This document shows positions 36,408-45,883 of a stretch of DNA of 64,000 nt, piece by piece. The notes beneath the pieces were generated by a model. That model ran no database searches. It had not been told where the DNA came from and saw only the letters and a program-made list of their open reading frames with translations. The stretch's first letter is position 1; each line of letters starts with the position of its first letter. Source of the DNA: Mariniflexile maritimum (GTDB lineage: Bacteria > Bacteroidota > Bacteroidia > Flavobacteriales > Flavobacteriaceae); NCBI RefSeq assembly GCF_009746565.1, contig NZ_WRPN01000002.1, positions 372,001-436,000 of the forward strand. Reading direction: 5' to 3'. A program made the translations under genes and the position numbers.

Positions 36408-39179
36408 ATGAAAATTTTCCAATCGGTTATAGTAATGTTCATGGTCATGGCTACTTTTGCCCAAGAGTTGCCGCCTATTGAAAAATATTCACCTGATGAC
36501 TACCTTGGTGATAATCAAAATTGGATGATTTCCCAGAGTGATAACTGCTATATTTATGTGGCAAATAACAAGGGTTTATTGGAGTTTAACGGAGCTGAAT
36601 GGACTTCTTACGCTTCACCAAACAACACCATATTAAGGGCGGTAAATGTTATAAAAGATAGAATATATACCGGTTGTTATGCTGAATTTGGTTATTGGAA
36701 AAAAAACAGGTTAGGCCTGTTGGAATACACCTCATTAATGCCCAAGCTCGATGTAAAAATGCCCGAGGACGAACAGGTTTGGAACATCATCGCGTACAAA
36801 GAATGGGTCGTGTTCCAATCCAATAACACCATTTATTTTTATAATTCCGAAACGGAAACGTTTAAAATAATATCATCCCCCAATACCATTTACAAGATTT
36901 TCCAAGTAAAAAACAGCATCTATTACCATGTGGCCAATGAAGGGATTTATGGGATAGAAAACGGGCAGCCCAAGCTAGTTATAAACGATGCGATTGCAAA
37001 AACCGAACGAATTATCAATCTTTTTGAAAGCAAACAGGGGCTTCTTGTTTTAACCAGGCACTCCGGATTTTATAAGTTTGAAACTGGTAAAATGCAGCGT
37101 TGGGAAATACCTGCCGATGCGACTTTGAATAGGGTAAATGTTTTCAGTTGTATTCAGTTGAAAGATGGCGGTTTTATCATTGGCACCATTTCAGATGGTG
37201 TTTTGTGCCTTGGCAAAACAGGCGCAATAACGAACCAAATAACCCAAAAAAGCGGCTTGGGCAACAATACCGTACTGTCGTTATTTGAGGACAAGGATTA
37301 TAATGTTTGGGCAGGTTTAGATAATGGTATCAACTGCATCAATGTAAAATCGGCCTTCAAGACTTTTTTTGACTATGAAGGGGTTTTAGGCACTGTTTAC
37401 ACCACACAGGTTTTTAAGGATTTTTTGTACATAGGGTCCAATCAAGGCCTTTTTTATAGAAAATTAAATGCCGTAAACGAGCCTTTTAAGTTTATAGATG
37501 GTACAGCGGGACAAGTATGGGACTTGTTTAATTATAACGACGCCTATTTGTTTTGTGGCCATCATTTGGGTACGTTTTTGGTACATGAAAACAGTGTTGA
37601 AAAAATAAGCAACACCTTGGGTGCGTGGACGTTCAAGGCCATTCCCAATCGGCAGGATTTATTGCTTCAGGGGAATTACAATGGGCTGTTCGTTCTTGAA
37701 CAGAAAAATGGCACGTGGCACGTTAGAAATAAAATTGAAGGCTTTAAAAATTCATCGCGCTATCTTGAAATCAACGAAAAAAATCAGGTTTGGGTGAACC
37801 ACGAGTATAAGGGAGTGTTCAAGTTAACCTTGGATGACAGCTTATCGAAAGTGTTGAAATTTGATATGGAATCGAGCGTATCTCCCGGAAAAAACTCCAG
37901 TTTAATTAAATACAAAAATAACATTATCTATGCTTCCGAGAAAGGGGTCTTTAAATACGATGCGTCTTCCAAAACTTTTAAAAGAGATGTGCTTTTAAGT
38001 GCTGTTATCGATGAAGACAACTATGTTTCCGGAAAATTGGTAGTCGATAAAAACGAAAGACTTTGGGCGTTTTCCAACGATAACATTGAATATATTGAAA
38101 GCGATGCCGTTTCAAACAAACCTGTTATTTACCACATTCCCATGCCTGCAAAGTTGCGAAAAGGGGTGTTGGGGTTTGAGAACATTTCATTCATAAGTGA
38201 TAATAAATACGTTCTTGGAACAGCAAACGGATATATAAATATCGATCTGTCTAAACTCAAAACAAGTCCTAATCGTTATATTTTCTTAAATGCGGTTACC
38301 TTAAAAAATATTGATGAAGCCATAATCGATTTCCCTATTGCACAACACGGGGCGTTAAACTACAAACAGGGCATTGTACAATTTAAGTATTCGGTACCGG
38401 TTTATGATAAATATGTTGATGTTAAATACCAATATATTTTAGAAGGTTTTCAAAACAAATGGAGCCAGTGGACCGAAACGCCGGAGGTAAGCTTTGAGAA
38501 TCTTTCCTTTGGAAATTATACGCTCAAGGTACGCGCTAAAATTGGCAACGATCTTTCAAAAAACACCATTAGTTACAGTTTCTTGGTGCATCGCCCTTGG
38601 TATGTGTCCAACACCGCTTTGGTTTTTTATATCATATTGTTCCTTATCATAATTTTAATTACCCACAAAGCTTATAAGAGATACTACATCAATAAGTTCA
38701 AGCATGAAAAGATGCAGAATGAGCAAACCATCATGCAAATAAAAAATGAAAGGTTGAATCAGGATGTTGAAAACAAAAATAGGGAATTGGCAATTTCAAC
38801 CATGAGCATTATAAAAAAGAACGAGGTTTTGAACAGTATAAAAAAAGAACTGAAAAAAAACAAGAATACCAGTAATAATGCAGCCTTAAACCTAATAGAC
38901 AGCAACTTAAACGACGCGAAGGATTGGTCCTTTTTTGAACAGGCTTTTAATAATGCAGATAAAGATTTTTTAGATAAAATAAAGCTGATACACCCCGATT
39001 TAACACCCAACGATTTACGCTTTTGCGCCTACCTTCGCCTAAACCTATCCTCCAAAGAAATGGCGCCTTTGCTCAATATTTCCATAAAAAGCGTGGAAAC
39101 CAAACGTTATAGATTACGAAAGAAATTAGGTTTGGAACACGATAGCGGCCTGGTAACATACATCTTAAACTTTCAATAA
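36408..39179 (+). CDS. Membrane sensor-regulator: beta-propeller, Y_Y_Y and LuxR-type HTH
   Basis: 923 residues. Signal peptide 1-18, then a large periplasmic two-component-type propeller (repeats such as DNQNWMISQSDNCYIYVANNK, NNTVLSLFEDKDYNVWAGLDNGIN). A Y_Y_Y domain (KYQYILEGFQNKWSQWTE ... LKVRAKIGN) lies at about 675-720, then one membrane helix at about 735-755, a coiled coil at about 765-830, and a LuxR-like HTH (SSKEMAPLLNISIKSVETKRYRLRKKLG) at about 864-915. It has the sensor of a hybrid two-component system but no histidine kinase or receiver, so it binds DNA directly from the membrane. It probably controls the SusCD/GDPD-GH16 locus just downstream. Confidence 0.87.
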   Translation: MKIFQSVIVMFMVMATFAQELPPIEKYSPDDYLGDNQNWMISQSDNCYIYVANNKGLLEFNGAEWTSYASPNNTILRAVNVIKDRIYTGCYAEFGYWKKNRLGLLEYTSLMPKLDVKMPEDEQVWNIIAYKEWVVFQSNNTIYFYNSETETFKIISSPNTIYKIFQVKNSIYYHVANEGIYGIENGQPKLVINDAIAKTERIINLFESKQGLLVLTRHSGFYKFETGKMQRWEIPADATLNRVNVFSCIQLKDGGFIIGTISDGVLCLGKTGAITNQITQKSGLGNNTVLSLFEDKDYNVWAGLDNGINCINVKSAFKTFFDYEGVLGTVYTTQVFKDFLYIGSNQGLFYRKLNAVNEPFKFIDGTAGQVWDLFNYNDAYLFCGHHLGTFLVHENSVEKISNTLGAWTFKAIPNRQDLLLQGNYNGLFVLEQKNGTWHVRNKIEGFKNSSRYLEINEKNQVWVNHEYKGVFKLTLDDSLSKVLKFDMESSVSPGKNSSLIKYKNNIIYASEKGVFKYDASSKTFKRDVLLSAVIDEDNYVSGKLVVDKNERLWAFSNDNIEYIESDAVSNKPVIYHIPMPAKLRKGVLGFENISFISDNKYVLGTANGYINIDLSKLKTSPNRYIFLNAVTLKNIDEAIIDFPIAQHGALNYKQGIVQFKYSVPVYDKYVDVKYQYILEGFQNKWSQWTETPEVSFENLSFGNYTLKVRAKIGNDLSKNTISYSFLVHRPWYVSNTALVFYIILFLIIILITHKAYKRYYINKFKHEKMQNEQTIMQIKNERLNQDVENKNRELAISTMSIIKKNEVLNSIKKELKKNKNTSNNAALNLIDSNLNDAKDWSFFEQAFNNADKDFLDKIKLIHPDLTPNDLRFCAYLRLNLSSKEMAPLLNISIKSVETKRYRLRKKLGLEHDSGLVTYILNFQ

Positions 39180-39189
39180 CACAACATAG

Positions 39190-39243
39190 CCGTTTTTTAC
39201 CACGACATTACCACGACAAGCCTAAAAAACGGATGGTTTTTTT
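39190..39243 (+). terminator. Hairpin with internal tandem repeat after the sensor-regulator
   Basis: Perfect 10-bp stem (CCGTTTTTTA 39190-39199 / TAAAAAACGG 39223-39232) followed by a T run, so possibly a terminator. The loop contains two adjacent copies of TACCACGACA (39198-39207 and 39209-39218), which is unusual for a plain terminator. Confidence 0.45.
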
Positions 39244-39437
39244 ATGCCCTTCACACACTTTAAAATGTTTGTTAATCACAGTATTTACAGGCATTTTGCT
39301 GATAATTTAATAGTTAATAGTGCTTTTTGTTGCTGTGTTCGTTTTATATCGAGGTAGATTTTATGGATTTATCATTTTTTGAGGCTAAGTTTACAAAAGC
39401 TTAATGTTTAAAATAAATCTTAAATGAAGCAAACCCA

Positions 39438-39445
39438 TACTTTTG
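39438..39445 (+). promoter_or_regulatory. -7 box of the beta-glucan SusCD operon
   Basis: TACTTTTG matches TAnnTTTG and lies 25 nt before the SusC ATG. No good -33 box is visible, as expected for a promoter that needs an activator. The remainder of 39244-39437 shows nothing recognisable. Confidence 0.4.
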
Positions 39446-39470
39446 AAACTAAACTTTAAACTAAATTAAT

Positions 39471-42400
39471 ATGAAACTAAAACTATGTAATCAAAGAATT
39501 AGAATTCTATTTCCAATGCTGTTTTTATTCACCTCATTTTTAATGGTGGCTCAAACACAAAAAGCAATTAAGGGAACGGTCTTGTCTGCCGAAGATGGCA
39601 TGCCCTTACCGGGCGCATCGTTAATTGTTAAGGGAACTTCCAACGGTGCTTCAACCGATTTTGATGGTAAATTTGCACTATCCGTTTCAAACAATGCCTC
39701 CACATTAATAGTATCTTATATAGGGTATAAAACGAAAGAGGTGGCCATTACATCCAATGATATAACTATATCCTTGGCGGTTGATACCAATACCTTGGAC
39801 GAGGTGGTAGTTGTAGGTTACGGTACCCAAAAAAGAAGTGATGTAACAGGGGCTGTTTCAAAAGTTGAAATGGATAATGCCATTGCTATTCCAACTACCA
39901 ACATCTCTGAAATGATTAGGGGTCAAGCCGCTGGGGTTCAGGTAAATTTAACTTCCGCAAGGCCCGGTGGTACCTCAAATATCTTAATCAGAGGTAGAAA
40001 TTCCATTAGGGGTGGTAACGATCCGCTTATTGTGTTGGATGGTTTTCCCATTGAAAACATCAACGATGTAAACCCCGACGACATCACGTCCATTGAAGTG
40101 CTAAAAGATGCATCTGCGCAGGCAATTTATGGAGCAAGGGCATCCAACGGGGTTATACTTATTACAACCAAGAAAGGTAAAGATGGTAAAGTAAGGGTTT
40201 CATTAAATTCATATACTACGGTACAAAAACTTACCAAAAACTTCGATTTGTACTCTGCCGAAGATTTTATAAAATTAAGAAGAGAGGCCGTTAGAACAAC
40301 AAATCCAGTAGTAAATGGGGTACAGGCATATAGCGATGATACCGTAAATTTTAGCTCAGCAACCGAGTATGCCGCTTTTGTTGCAGGCAAGTACGTGAAT
40401 TGGGAAGATGAGGTGTTGCGAACCGGCATGATCCAGAGCCATACCTTAAGCGTTAATGGCGGCAATGAAAACACCAAGGTATTTTCGAGTGCCAATTATT
40501 TTGACCAAATAGGTTTGATACCAACCTCGGGATACAAAAGAGGCTCGTTTAGGTTAAACCTGAACCAAAAACTTAACGACAAAGCTAGCATTGAAGCAAA
40601 CCTAAACCTAAGTACGGCCAATCAGAAAAAAGAAACGACCAATTTAGACTTTATAACCATTTCGCCATTTACAGGGCCTTATGATGAAAACGGTAATTTG
40701 GTCAAAGATCTGGCAGGCGCAAACGCAAGTAGCAGTAGCATCAACCCTTTATGGAACATTAAGGAGTCTGACAACGATGTAAAAACCGATTTATACAATC
40801 TTAATTTAGTGGCCAACTATCAGTTTACAAAAAGTTTTTCCTATAAGTTAAATACGTTATTAAGCAGAAGGTTTGTTGATGAAGGCCAATACCTATCTAA
40901 AATACACTCTCAAGGTGTAACGCCTAATGGAAGGGCAACGGTTTCAAATACACTTAGGGAAGAATATTTAATAGAGAATATTTTCAATTATTCACCAGAA
41001 CTAAATGAAAATAATAGGTTGGATGTAACCTTTGTACAATCCATAAACCAAAGAAATTCTTCAAGAACAACTACCGAAGCAACAGGGTTTGGTAATGATG
41101 TGCTTGGTTATGATGGTATTAGTGGCGCCTTAAACTTCACGGCCAATAGAGCTGAGGAACAATATAGGTTATCTTCCTTTTTAGGCAGGATTCGCTATAC
41201 TTTAATGGATAAATATTTATTAACCTTAACAGGTCGTAAGGATGGGGCTTCCGTTTTTGCCGAAAACAATAAATGGGGCTTCTTTCCGGCAGCTTCCTTG
41301 GCATGGCAATTACATAAGGAATCTTTTCTTAACAACATAGAAGCCATCAACGAATTGAAGCTAAGAATGAGCTATGGTTCGGTAGGTAACCAATCTTTAG
41401 ACCCTTATACCACATTGGGCGTTGTTGATAATTATCCATATATATTTGGGGGTGCCGTTGTGGGCGGTAACCTTCCCGGAACCGTACTGCCAAACCCCAA
41501 CCTAACTTGGGAAACCTCAACCACGGCCAATATAGGTCTTGATTATGGCATCTTTAAAAACAGGTTAAGGGGTTCTGCGGAATATTATAGCACCAAAACA
41601 ACCGATTTGTTAACCGATATATCGTTGGGCGGCAATTCTGGTTTTAGCTCCATGATTACCAATGGGGGCGAAACCAAAAATAGCGGTATCGAGTTATTGC
41701 TAACCGGTGAGATCATAAGAAAAAATGATCTAAAATGGAGCATAACCGGCGTGTTTACCAAAAACAGCAACGAAATAACCAAAACCGGCATCGTAGATGT
41801 AGATGGAAAACCAAAGGACGATTTGGGCAGAAACCGATATGCGGGCGAACCCATCAATGTTTACAGAGCTTATGTGTTTGATGGTATTTTCCAATCGGAT
41901 GCCGATGCCCTAGCGTCACCCCAGGGCACATTAAATGGTACGGTTACACCTTTCCAGAACGTTACGACCCTTACCGCAGGTGCCATCAAAATAAAAGATG
42001 TTGATGGAAGTGGCAGAATTACGGATGATGACAAAGTTATTATTGCCAGGGACCCCGATTGGTTTGCATCCATTTCATCTTCCTTCCAGTTTAAAGGTTT
42101 TGAGTTATTGGCCGATTTGTATATTGTTGAAGGTGCCAAAAGATACAATCCTTATCTGGCCGATTTTAACGAGGGCGGTACCATAACATCTGTTAGAAAC
42201 GGTATTGTGCGCGACTACTGGACACCAGAAAACCCATCCAACACAGCACCAAGGCCCAATTACGCCAGTGCCCCAGCAAACATAAGCGTTTTGGGCATTA
42301 CCGATGCTTCCTATGTTAGGTTAAGAACCTTGTCGCTATCCTATAGTTTGCCTCAGTCCTTATTGGGAAAACTGAACATGAATGCTGCAAAATTATACAT

Positions 42401-42515
42401 TACGGGCTCCAATTTATTTACCATAACCGATTACAAATCGTATAGCCCTGAAAATAATGCGGGCGATTTTCCCGATACAAAATCATTAACATTAGGTGTA
42501 AATATTACTTTATAA
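39471..42515 (+). CDS. SusC/RagA TonB-dependent transporter, beta-glucan locus
   Basis: 1014 residues. Signal peptide 1-28, CarboxypepD_reg-like domain (KGTVLSAEDGMPLPGASLIVKG), TonB-box region (DEVVVVGYGTQKRSDVTGAVS), plug (MIRGQAAGVQVNL ... LIVLDGFPIENI ... VLKDASAQAIYGARASNGVILITTK) and barrel ending in LTLGVNITL. It imports oligosaccharide across the outer membrane. The substrate is inferred from the downstream GH16 and GH3 enzymes to be a beta-glucan, possibly a substituted one. 18 bp before its SusD partner. Confidence 0.95.
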   Translation: MKLKLCNQRIRILFPMLFLFTSFLMVAQTQKAIKGTVLSAEDGMPLPGASLIVKGTSNGASTDFDGKFALSVSNNASTLIVSYIGYKTKEVAITSNDITISLAVDTNTLDEVVVVGYGTQKRSDVTGAVSKVEMDNAIAIPTTNISEMIRGQAAGVQVNLTSARPGGTSNILIRGRNSIRGGNDPLIVLDGFPIENINDVNPDDITSIEVLKDASAQAIYGARASNGVILITTKKGKDGKVRVSLNSYTTVQKLTKNFDLYSAEDFIKLRREAVRTTNPVVNGVQAYSDDTVNFSSATEYAAFVAGKYVNWEDEVLRTGMIQSHTLSVNGGNENTKVFSSANYFDQIGLIPTSGYKRGSFRLNLNQKLNDKASIEANLNLSTANQKKETTNLDFITISPFTGPYDENGNLVKDLAGANASSSSINPLWNIKESDNDVKTDLYNLNLVANYQFTKSFSYKLNTLLSRRFVDEGQYLSKIHSQGVTPNGRATVSNTLREEYLIENIFNYSPELNENNRLDVTFVQSINQRNSSRTTTEATGFGNDVLGYDGISGALNFTANRAEEQYRLSSFLGRIRYTLMDKYLLTLTGRKDGASVFAENNKWGFFPAASLAWQLHKESFLNNIEAINELKLRMSYGSVGNQSLDPYTTLGVVDNYPYIFGGAVVGGNLPGTVLPNPNLTWETSTTANIGLDYGIFKNRLRGSAEYYSTKTTDLLTDISLGGNSGFSSMITNGGETKNSGIELLLTGEIIRKNDLKWSITGVFTKNSNEITKTGIVDVDGKPKDDLGRNRYAGEPINVYRAYVFDGIFQSDADALASPQGTLNGTVTPFQNVTTLTAGAIKIKDVDGSGRITDDDKVIIARDPDWFASISSSFQFKGFELLADLYIVEGAKRYNPYLADFNEGGTITSVRNGIVRDYWTPENPSNTAPRPNYASAPANISVLGITDASYVRLRTLSLSYSLPQSLLGKLNMNAAKLYITGSNLFTITDYKSYSPENNAGDFPDTKSLTLGVNITL

Positions 42516-42533
42516 CTATTAAAAACTATAATT

Positions 42534-44186
42534 ATGAAACTAAAAAATATATATTTTAAATGGGCATTGTCTCTGTTTTCAATGCTTGTTTTCATGACAT
42601 CTTGCGACGACTTTCTACAAGAAGAACCAACCTCCCAGTTCACGGCAAATTTGGTTTACAATACGCCCGATGGTCTGGAAGCCGGTGTGGTTGCGTTGTA
42701 TAGTTTTCAAAGGGCCTTTTGGGAAAATTCAGCAAATAATGGCTCCAACCCCATAGTTATCGATTCGCGCGACGACCTTACCATTCCTCGCGGCGGGGAA
42801 ATCTCAAACTATGGCAGGATGAGAAACGGTACCACCCCAGAAAATAGTGGGGTATTCAGCGATTATTGGAAAACCAATTATAGAATTATTGATAGGGCAA
42901 ACGCCATCATAAAAGCCGCAGAGAATATTCAAGGAATGGACGAAAAAAGAAGGGCGCAGGTGATTGCCGAAGCTAAATTTTTTAGGGCCAATTCAACCTT
43001 TACTTTATTCAAACTGTTCAATAATATTTTTATTACTACCGAACCTACAACACCAGAGAACGTTTCGGATATTATTTTGGACAAAACCCCAGAAGCAGAT
43101 ATTTATAAGTTAATTAAAGACGATTTAACCTTTGCAATTAACAACCTGGAATGGACCACGAATCAAAGGGGCAGGATAACCCAAGGTACGGCGCGCCACC
43201 TAAAGGCCGATGTGGCTCTATGGCAAAAAGATTGGGCAGAAGCAAAGTTACAGTCGGAAGCAGTTATTAATTCAGGAAAGCACGCTTTGGCCACCGACCC
43301 AAGATTGGTGTTTGCGGGCGAAGTAAATAGTTCTGAAATTTTATGGGCATTACAATTTAAAAGTCAGGTAAATGGCAGAACCAATAAAATTAATTTTAAT
43401 TTGATGCCAAATTATGCCGAACAAATACCGGGTTCAAAATACACAGTTGAACAAGGTGGGCGCGGTTTTGCTTGGTTAACTATGAACAACTATTTGAGAG
43501 ATCTTTTAAATGCAGACCCTAACGACAAACGTATAAAAGGCACCTATTATATTCAAGATTATCTTTATAATGACCCTGCTACCCTTCCGGCTGGTATAGA
43601 ATTGGGCACCAAAATTGTTCATCCAAGTTGGAAAGAGTTCGCCTCAACGGCAGCCAACAGAAATTTTTGGTTTATCCGTTTAAATGCCGGTTGCAAAAAA
43701 TATTTCCCAGATGATGGTATTCCAACCCAAGACAGTCAATTTAAAAATATATCCATGTATCGTTTAGCAGAAACCTATCTTTTTGCCGCAGAGGCTAATT
43801 TAATGTTAGGAAATGATGCCGAGGCCATAAAAAACTTGAATAAAGTAAGAACCCGTTCTAGTGCAGCGGCAGTAACCACCATTACCATGCAAATGATTTT
43901 GGATGAGCAGGCAAGGGAATTGGCTTTTGAAGGTCGCCGTTGGTACATGCTAAAAAGAACCGGCAATTTATACAATTTTGTGCGCGATCATGCAGGTTAT
44001 GGGATGGCAGGCGATTTGAGCCCTGAAAACTCAACAGCTGGTGGCGCCAACAATACACCAGCAAAACCGCTGCCCTATAGAAGTGATGCCAGATTTTCAA
44101 TAAAACCTCACATGGTTAATTGGCCAATACCACTTGCGGAAATGAATCTTTTGGGCCCCAATTACCCTCAAAATGAAGGATATTAA
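42534..44186 (+). CDS. SusD/RagB-family surface glycan-binding lipoprotein, beta-glucan locus
   Basis: 550 residues. Lipobox VFMTSC followed by DDFLQEE, an acidic surface-export signal. Core motifs: RAQVIAEAKFFRANSTFTLFKLFN, YRLAETYLFAAEANLMLGN, DEQARELAFEGRRWYMLKRTG and the terminal WPIP..E... It covers the SusC pore and binds glycan. Its sequence is clearly different from the SusD of the alpha-glucan locus. Confidence 0.95.
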   Translation: MKLKNIYFKWALSLFSMLVFMTSCDDFLQEEPTSQFTANLVYNTPDGLEAGVVALYSFQRAFWENSANNGSNPIVIDSRDDLTIPRGGEISNYGRMRNGTTPENSGVFSDYWKTNYRIIDRANAIIKAAENIQGMDEKRRAQVIAEAKFFRANSTFTLFKLFNNIFITTEPTTPENVSDIILDKTPEADIYKLIKDDLTFAINNLEWTTNQRGRITQGTARHLKADVALWQKDWAEAKLQSEAVINSGKHALATDPRLVFAGEVNSSEILWALQFKSQVNGRTNKINFNLMPNYAEQIPGSKYTVEQGGRGFAWLTMNNYLRDLLNADPNDKRIKGTYYIQDYLYNDPATLPAGIELGTKIVHPSWKEFASTAANRNFWFIRLNAGCKKYFPDDGIPTQDSQFKNISMYRLAETYLFAAEANLMLGNDAEAIKNLNKVRTRSSAAAVTTITMQMILDEQARELAFEGRRWYMLKRTGNLYNFVRDHAGYGMAGDLSPENSTAGGANNTPAKPLPYRSDARFSIKPHMVNWPIPLAEMNLLGPNYPQNEGY

Positions 44187-44209
44187 TTATTTTGTTGTTT
44201 AGTTTTTTT

Positions 44210-44246
44210 ATGCAAAGGGCAAAAATTATTTGCCCTTTGCATTTTA
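44210..44246 (+). terminator. Strong hairpin between SusD and the GDPD-GH16 gene
   Basis: Perfect 14-bp stem ATGCAAAGGGCAAA / TTTGCCCTTTGCAT with a short loop, preceded and followed by T-rich DNA. It may attenuate transcription so that the transporter genes exceed the enzyme genes. A one-mismatch -7 box (TATCTTTA, about 44271) follows and could restart transcription. Confidence 0.65.
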
Positions 44247-44294
44247 AATCGTCGAATATTTTATCTTTAGTCAAACCGTCAACCCAATAAAAGT

Positions 44295-45872
44295 ATGCGT
44301 TATTTGTTAATAGTATGTCTTGTTATAGGTTTCAATGCCTGTAAAACGGCAAGTGTAAGTAACAAAATCATTTTTGCCAATAATCCGGTTATTGCACATC
44401 GCGGTGCTTGGAAAGCCAATAATTTTCCCGAGAATTCGGTGGCATCGTTAAAACAGGCCATCGCATTAAAATGTACAGGATCGGAATTTGATGTAAGAAT
44501 GACGGCAGATAATGTTCTCATCATCAACCACGACCCCGAGTATCATGGTCTGGTTATTGAGGAAACTACCTATGCGGAACTTTCAAAGTACAAACTTCCA
44601 AACGGCGATATGCTGCCCACTTTAAAGCAGTATATACTTGCAGGTATGCAGAACAATACCACAACGGGTTTGGTATGCGAAATAAAACCTTCAAAAATAG
44701 AAGGCAGAAATGTAATGATTGCTGAAAGTGTTATCAAACAGGTGAAGGAACTAAAAGCGCAACCTTTTATTTTAGCATATATCAGTTTTAGCCATGAAAT
44801 TCTTAAAAAGGTAAAAGAATTGGATGCCAACGCCAAAACGCAATATTTAGATGGTTCCAAAACACCAGAAGTTTTAAAAAACGATGGTATTTCCGGATTG
44901 GATTATGCACTTTTCAAACTTAAAAGAAACCCCCAGTGGATTGAAAGCGCCAAAAACCACGGCCTATTATTAAATGCATGGACTGCCAATACCACCGAAG
45001 ATATCGACTGGCTTTTGGCAAACGATTTCAACTACATAACCACCGATGAACCCGAACTGGTTTTTAAAAGGGTATCCGAAAGCCCTACGGCTAAAGGCTA
45101 TAAATTGGTTTGGAACGATGAGTTTGATTATACCGGAAAGCCCGATGCCAGCATATGGGGCTACGATTATGGGTTTATTGCCAACCAAGAAAAACAGTAT
45201 TATGCAGATAGTTTGAAAAATGCTCGGGTTGAAAATGGTTATTTAATTATTGAAGCCCACAAAGAAAAAATAGCCAATAAAGATTTTAAAAACCCCAATA
45301 TTAAAGATTGGGCGCGCTATAAAAGAGAAATTGACACGGCGCAATATACATCGGCACGGATAAAAACCGAAGGACTTGCCGCATGGCAATATGGGCGTAT
45401 TGAAGTTAGGGCAAAACTCCCCAAAGGGCGAGGGATGTGGCCTGCTATTTGGATGTTAAGCGAAGACAGAAAAGATATTGGTTGGCCTGAAAGTGGTGAA
45501 ATTGACATCATGGAACATGTGGGCTATGATAATGATACCATACACGGCACCATCCATACAAAAGCATATAATCATTTAAAAGGTACCCAAAAGGGGAAAA
45601 CGATTTTTATTGATAAACCAAATGATACTTTTAATGTCTTTGCACTTGAATGGACACCTGATAAAATGGATTTTTTATTGAATGATGTGGTGTATAATCG
45701 AATAATAAATGAGCATAAAACCACCGATGAATGGCCTTTTGATAAAAAATTCTATCTCATATTAAATGTCGCTGTTGGCGGTATGTGGGGCGGTCAAAAA
45801 GGGATTGATGATACCATTTTTCCGCAACAAATGCAAGTAGATTATGTAAGGGTGTATCAACTAAAAAAATAA
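44295..45872 (+). CDS. GDPD-GH16 fusion lipoprotein (phosphodiesterase plus beta-glucanase)
   Basis: 525 residues. Lipobox GFNAC with Cys16, then KTASV (no acidic surface signal, so probably periplasmic). Residues about 31-262 are a glycerophosphodiester phosphodiesterase domain with all key residues: H35-R36-G, E64-F-D66, H79-D80 and E129 (CEIKPS); such domains release glycerol phosphate from phosphodiesters. Residues about 270-525 are a GH16 domain (YKLVWNDEFDYTGKPDASIWGY) with catalytic E402-x-D404-x-x-E407 in GEIDIMEHVG and the C-terminal VAVGGMWGG ... FPQQMQVDYVRVYQ, typical of laminarinase-type endo-beta-1,3-glucanases. One continuous frame. Neighbours are SusCD, EEP and GH3, with glp genes upstream. 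It suggests attack on a phosphoglycerol-substituted beta-glucan; unproven. Confidence 0.9.
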   Translation: MRYLLIVCLVIGFNACKTASVSNKIIFANNPVIAHRGAWKANNFPENSVASLKQAIALKCTGSEFDVRMTADNVLIINHDPEYHGLVIEETTYAELSKYKLPNGDMLPTLKQYILAGMQNNTTTGLVCEIKPSKIEGRNVMIAESVIKQVKELKAQPFILAYISFSHEILKKVKELDANAKTQYLDGSKTPEVLKNDGISGLDYALFKLKRNPQWIESAKNHGLLLNAWTANTTEDIDWLLANDFNYITTDEPELVFKRVSESPTAKGYKLVWNDEFDYTGKPDASIWGYDYGFIANQEKQYYADSLKNARVENGYLIIEAHKEKIANKDFKNPNIKDWARYKREIDTAQYTSARIKTEGLAAWQYGRIEVRAKLPKGRGMWPAIWMLSEDRKDIGWPESGEIDIMEHVGYDNDTIHGTIHTKAYNHLKGTQKGKTIFIDKPNDTFNVFALEWTPDKMDFLLNDVVYNRIINEHKTTDEWPFDKKFYLILNVAVGGMWGGQKGIDDTIFPQQMQVDYVRVYQLKK

Positions 45873-45883
45873 AATTTATCAAG

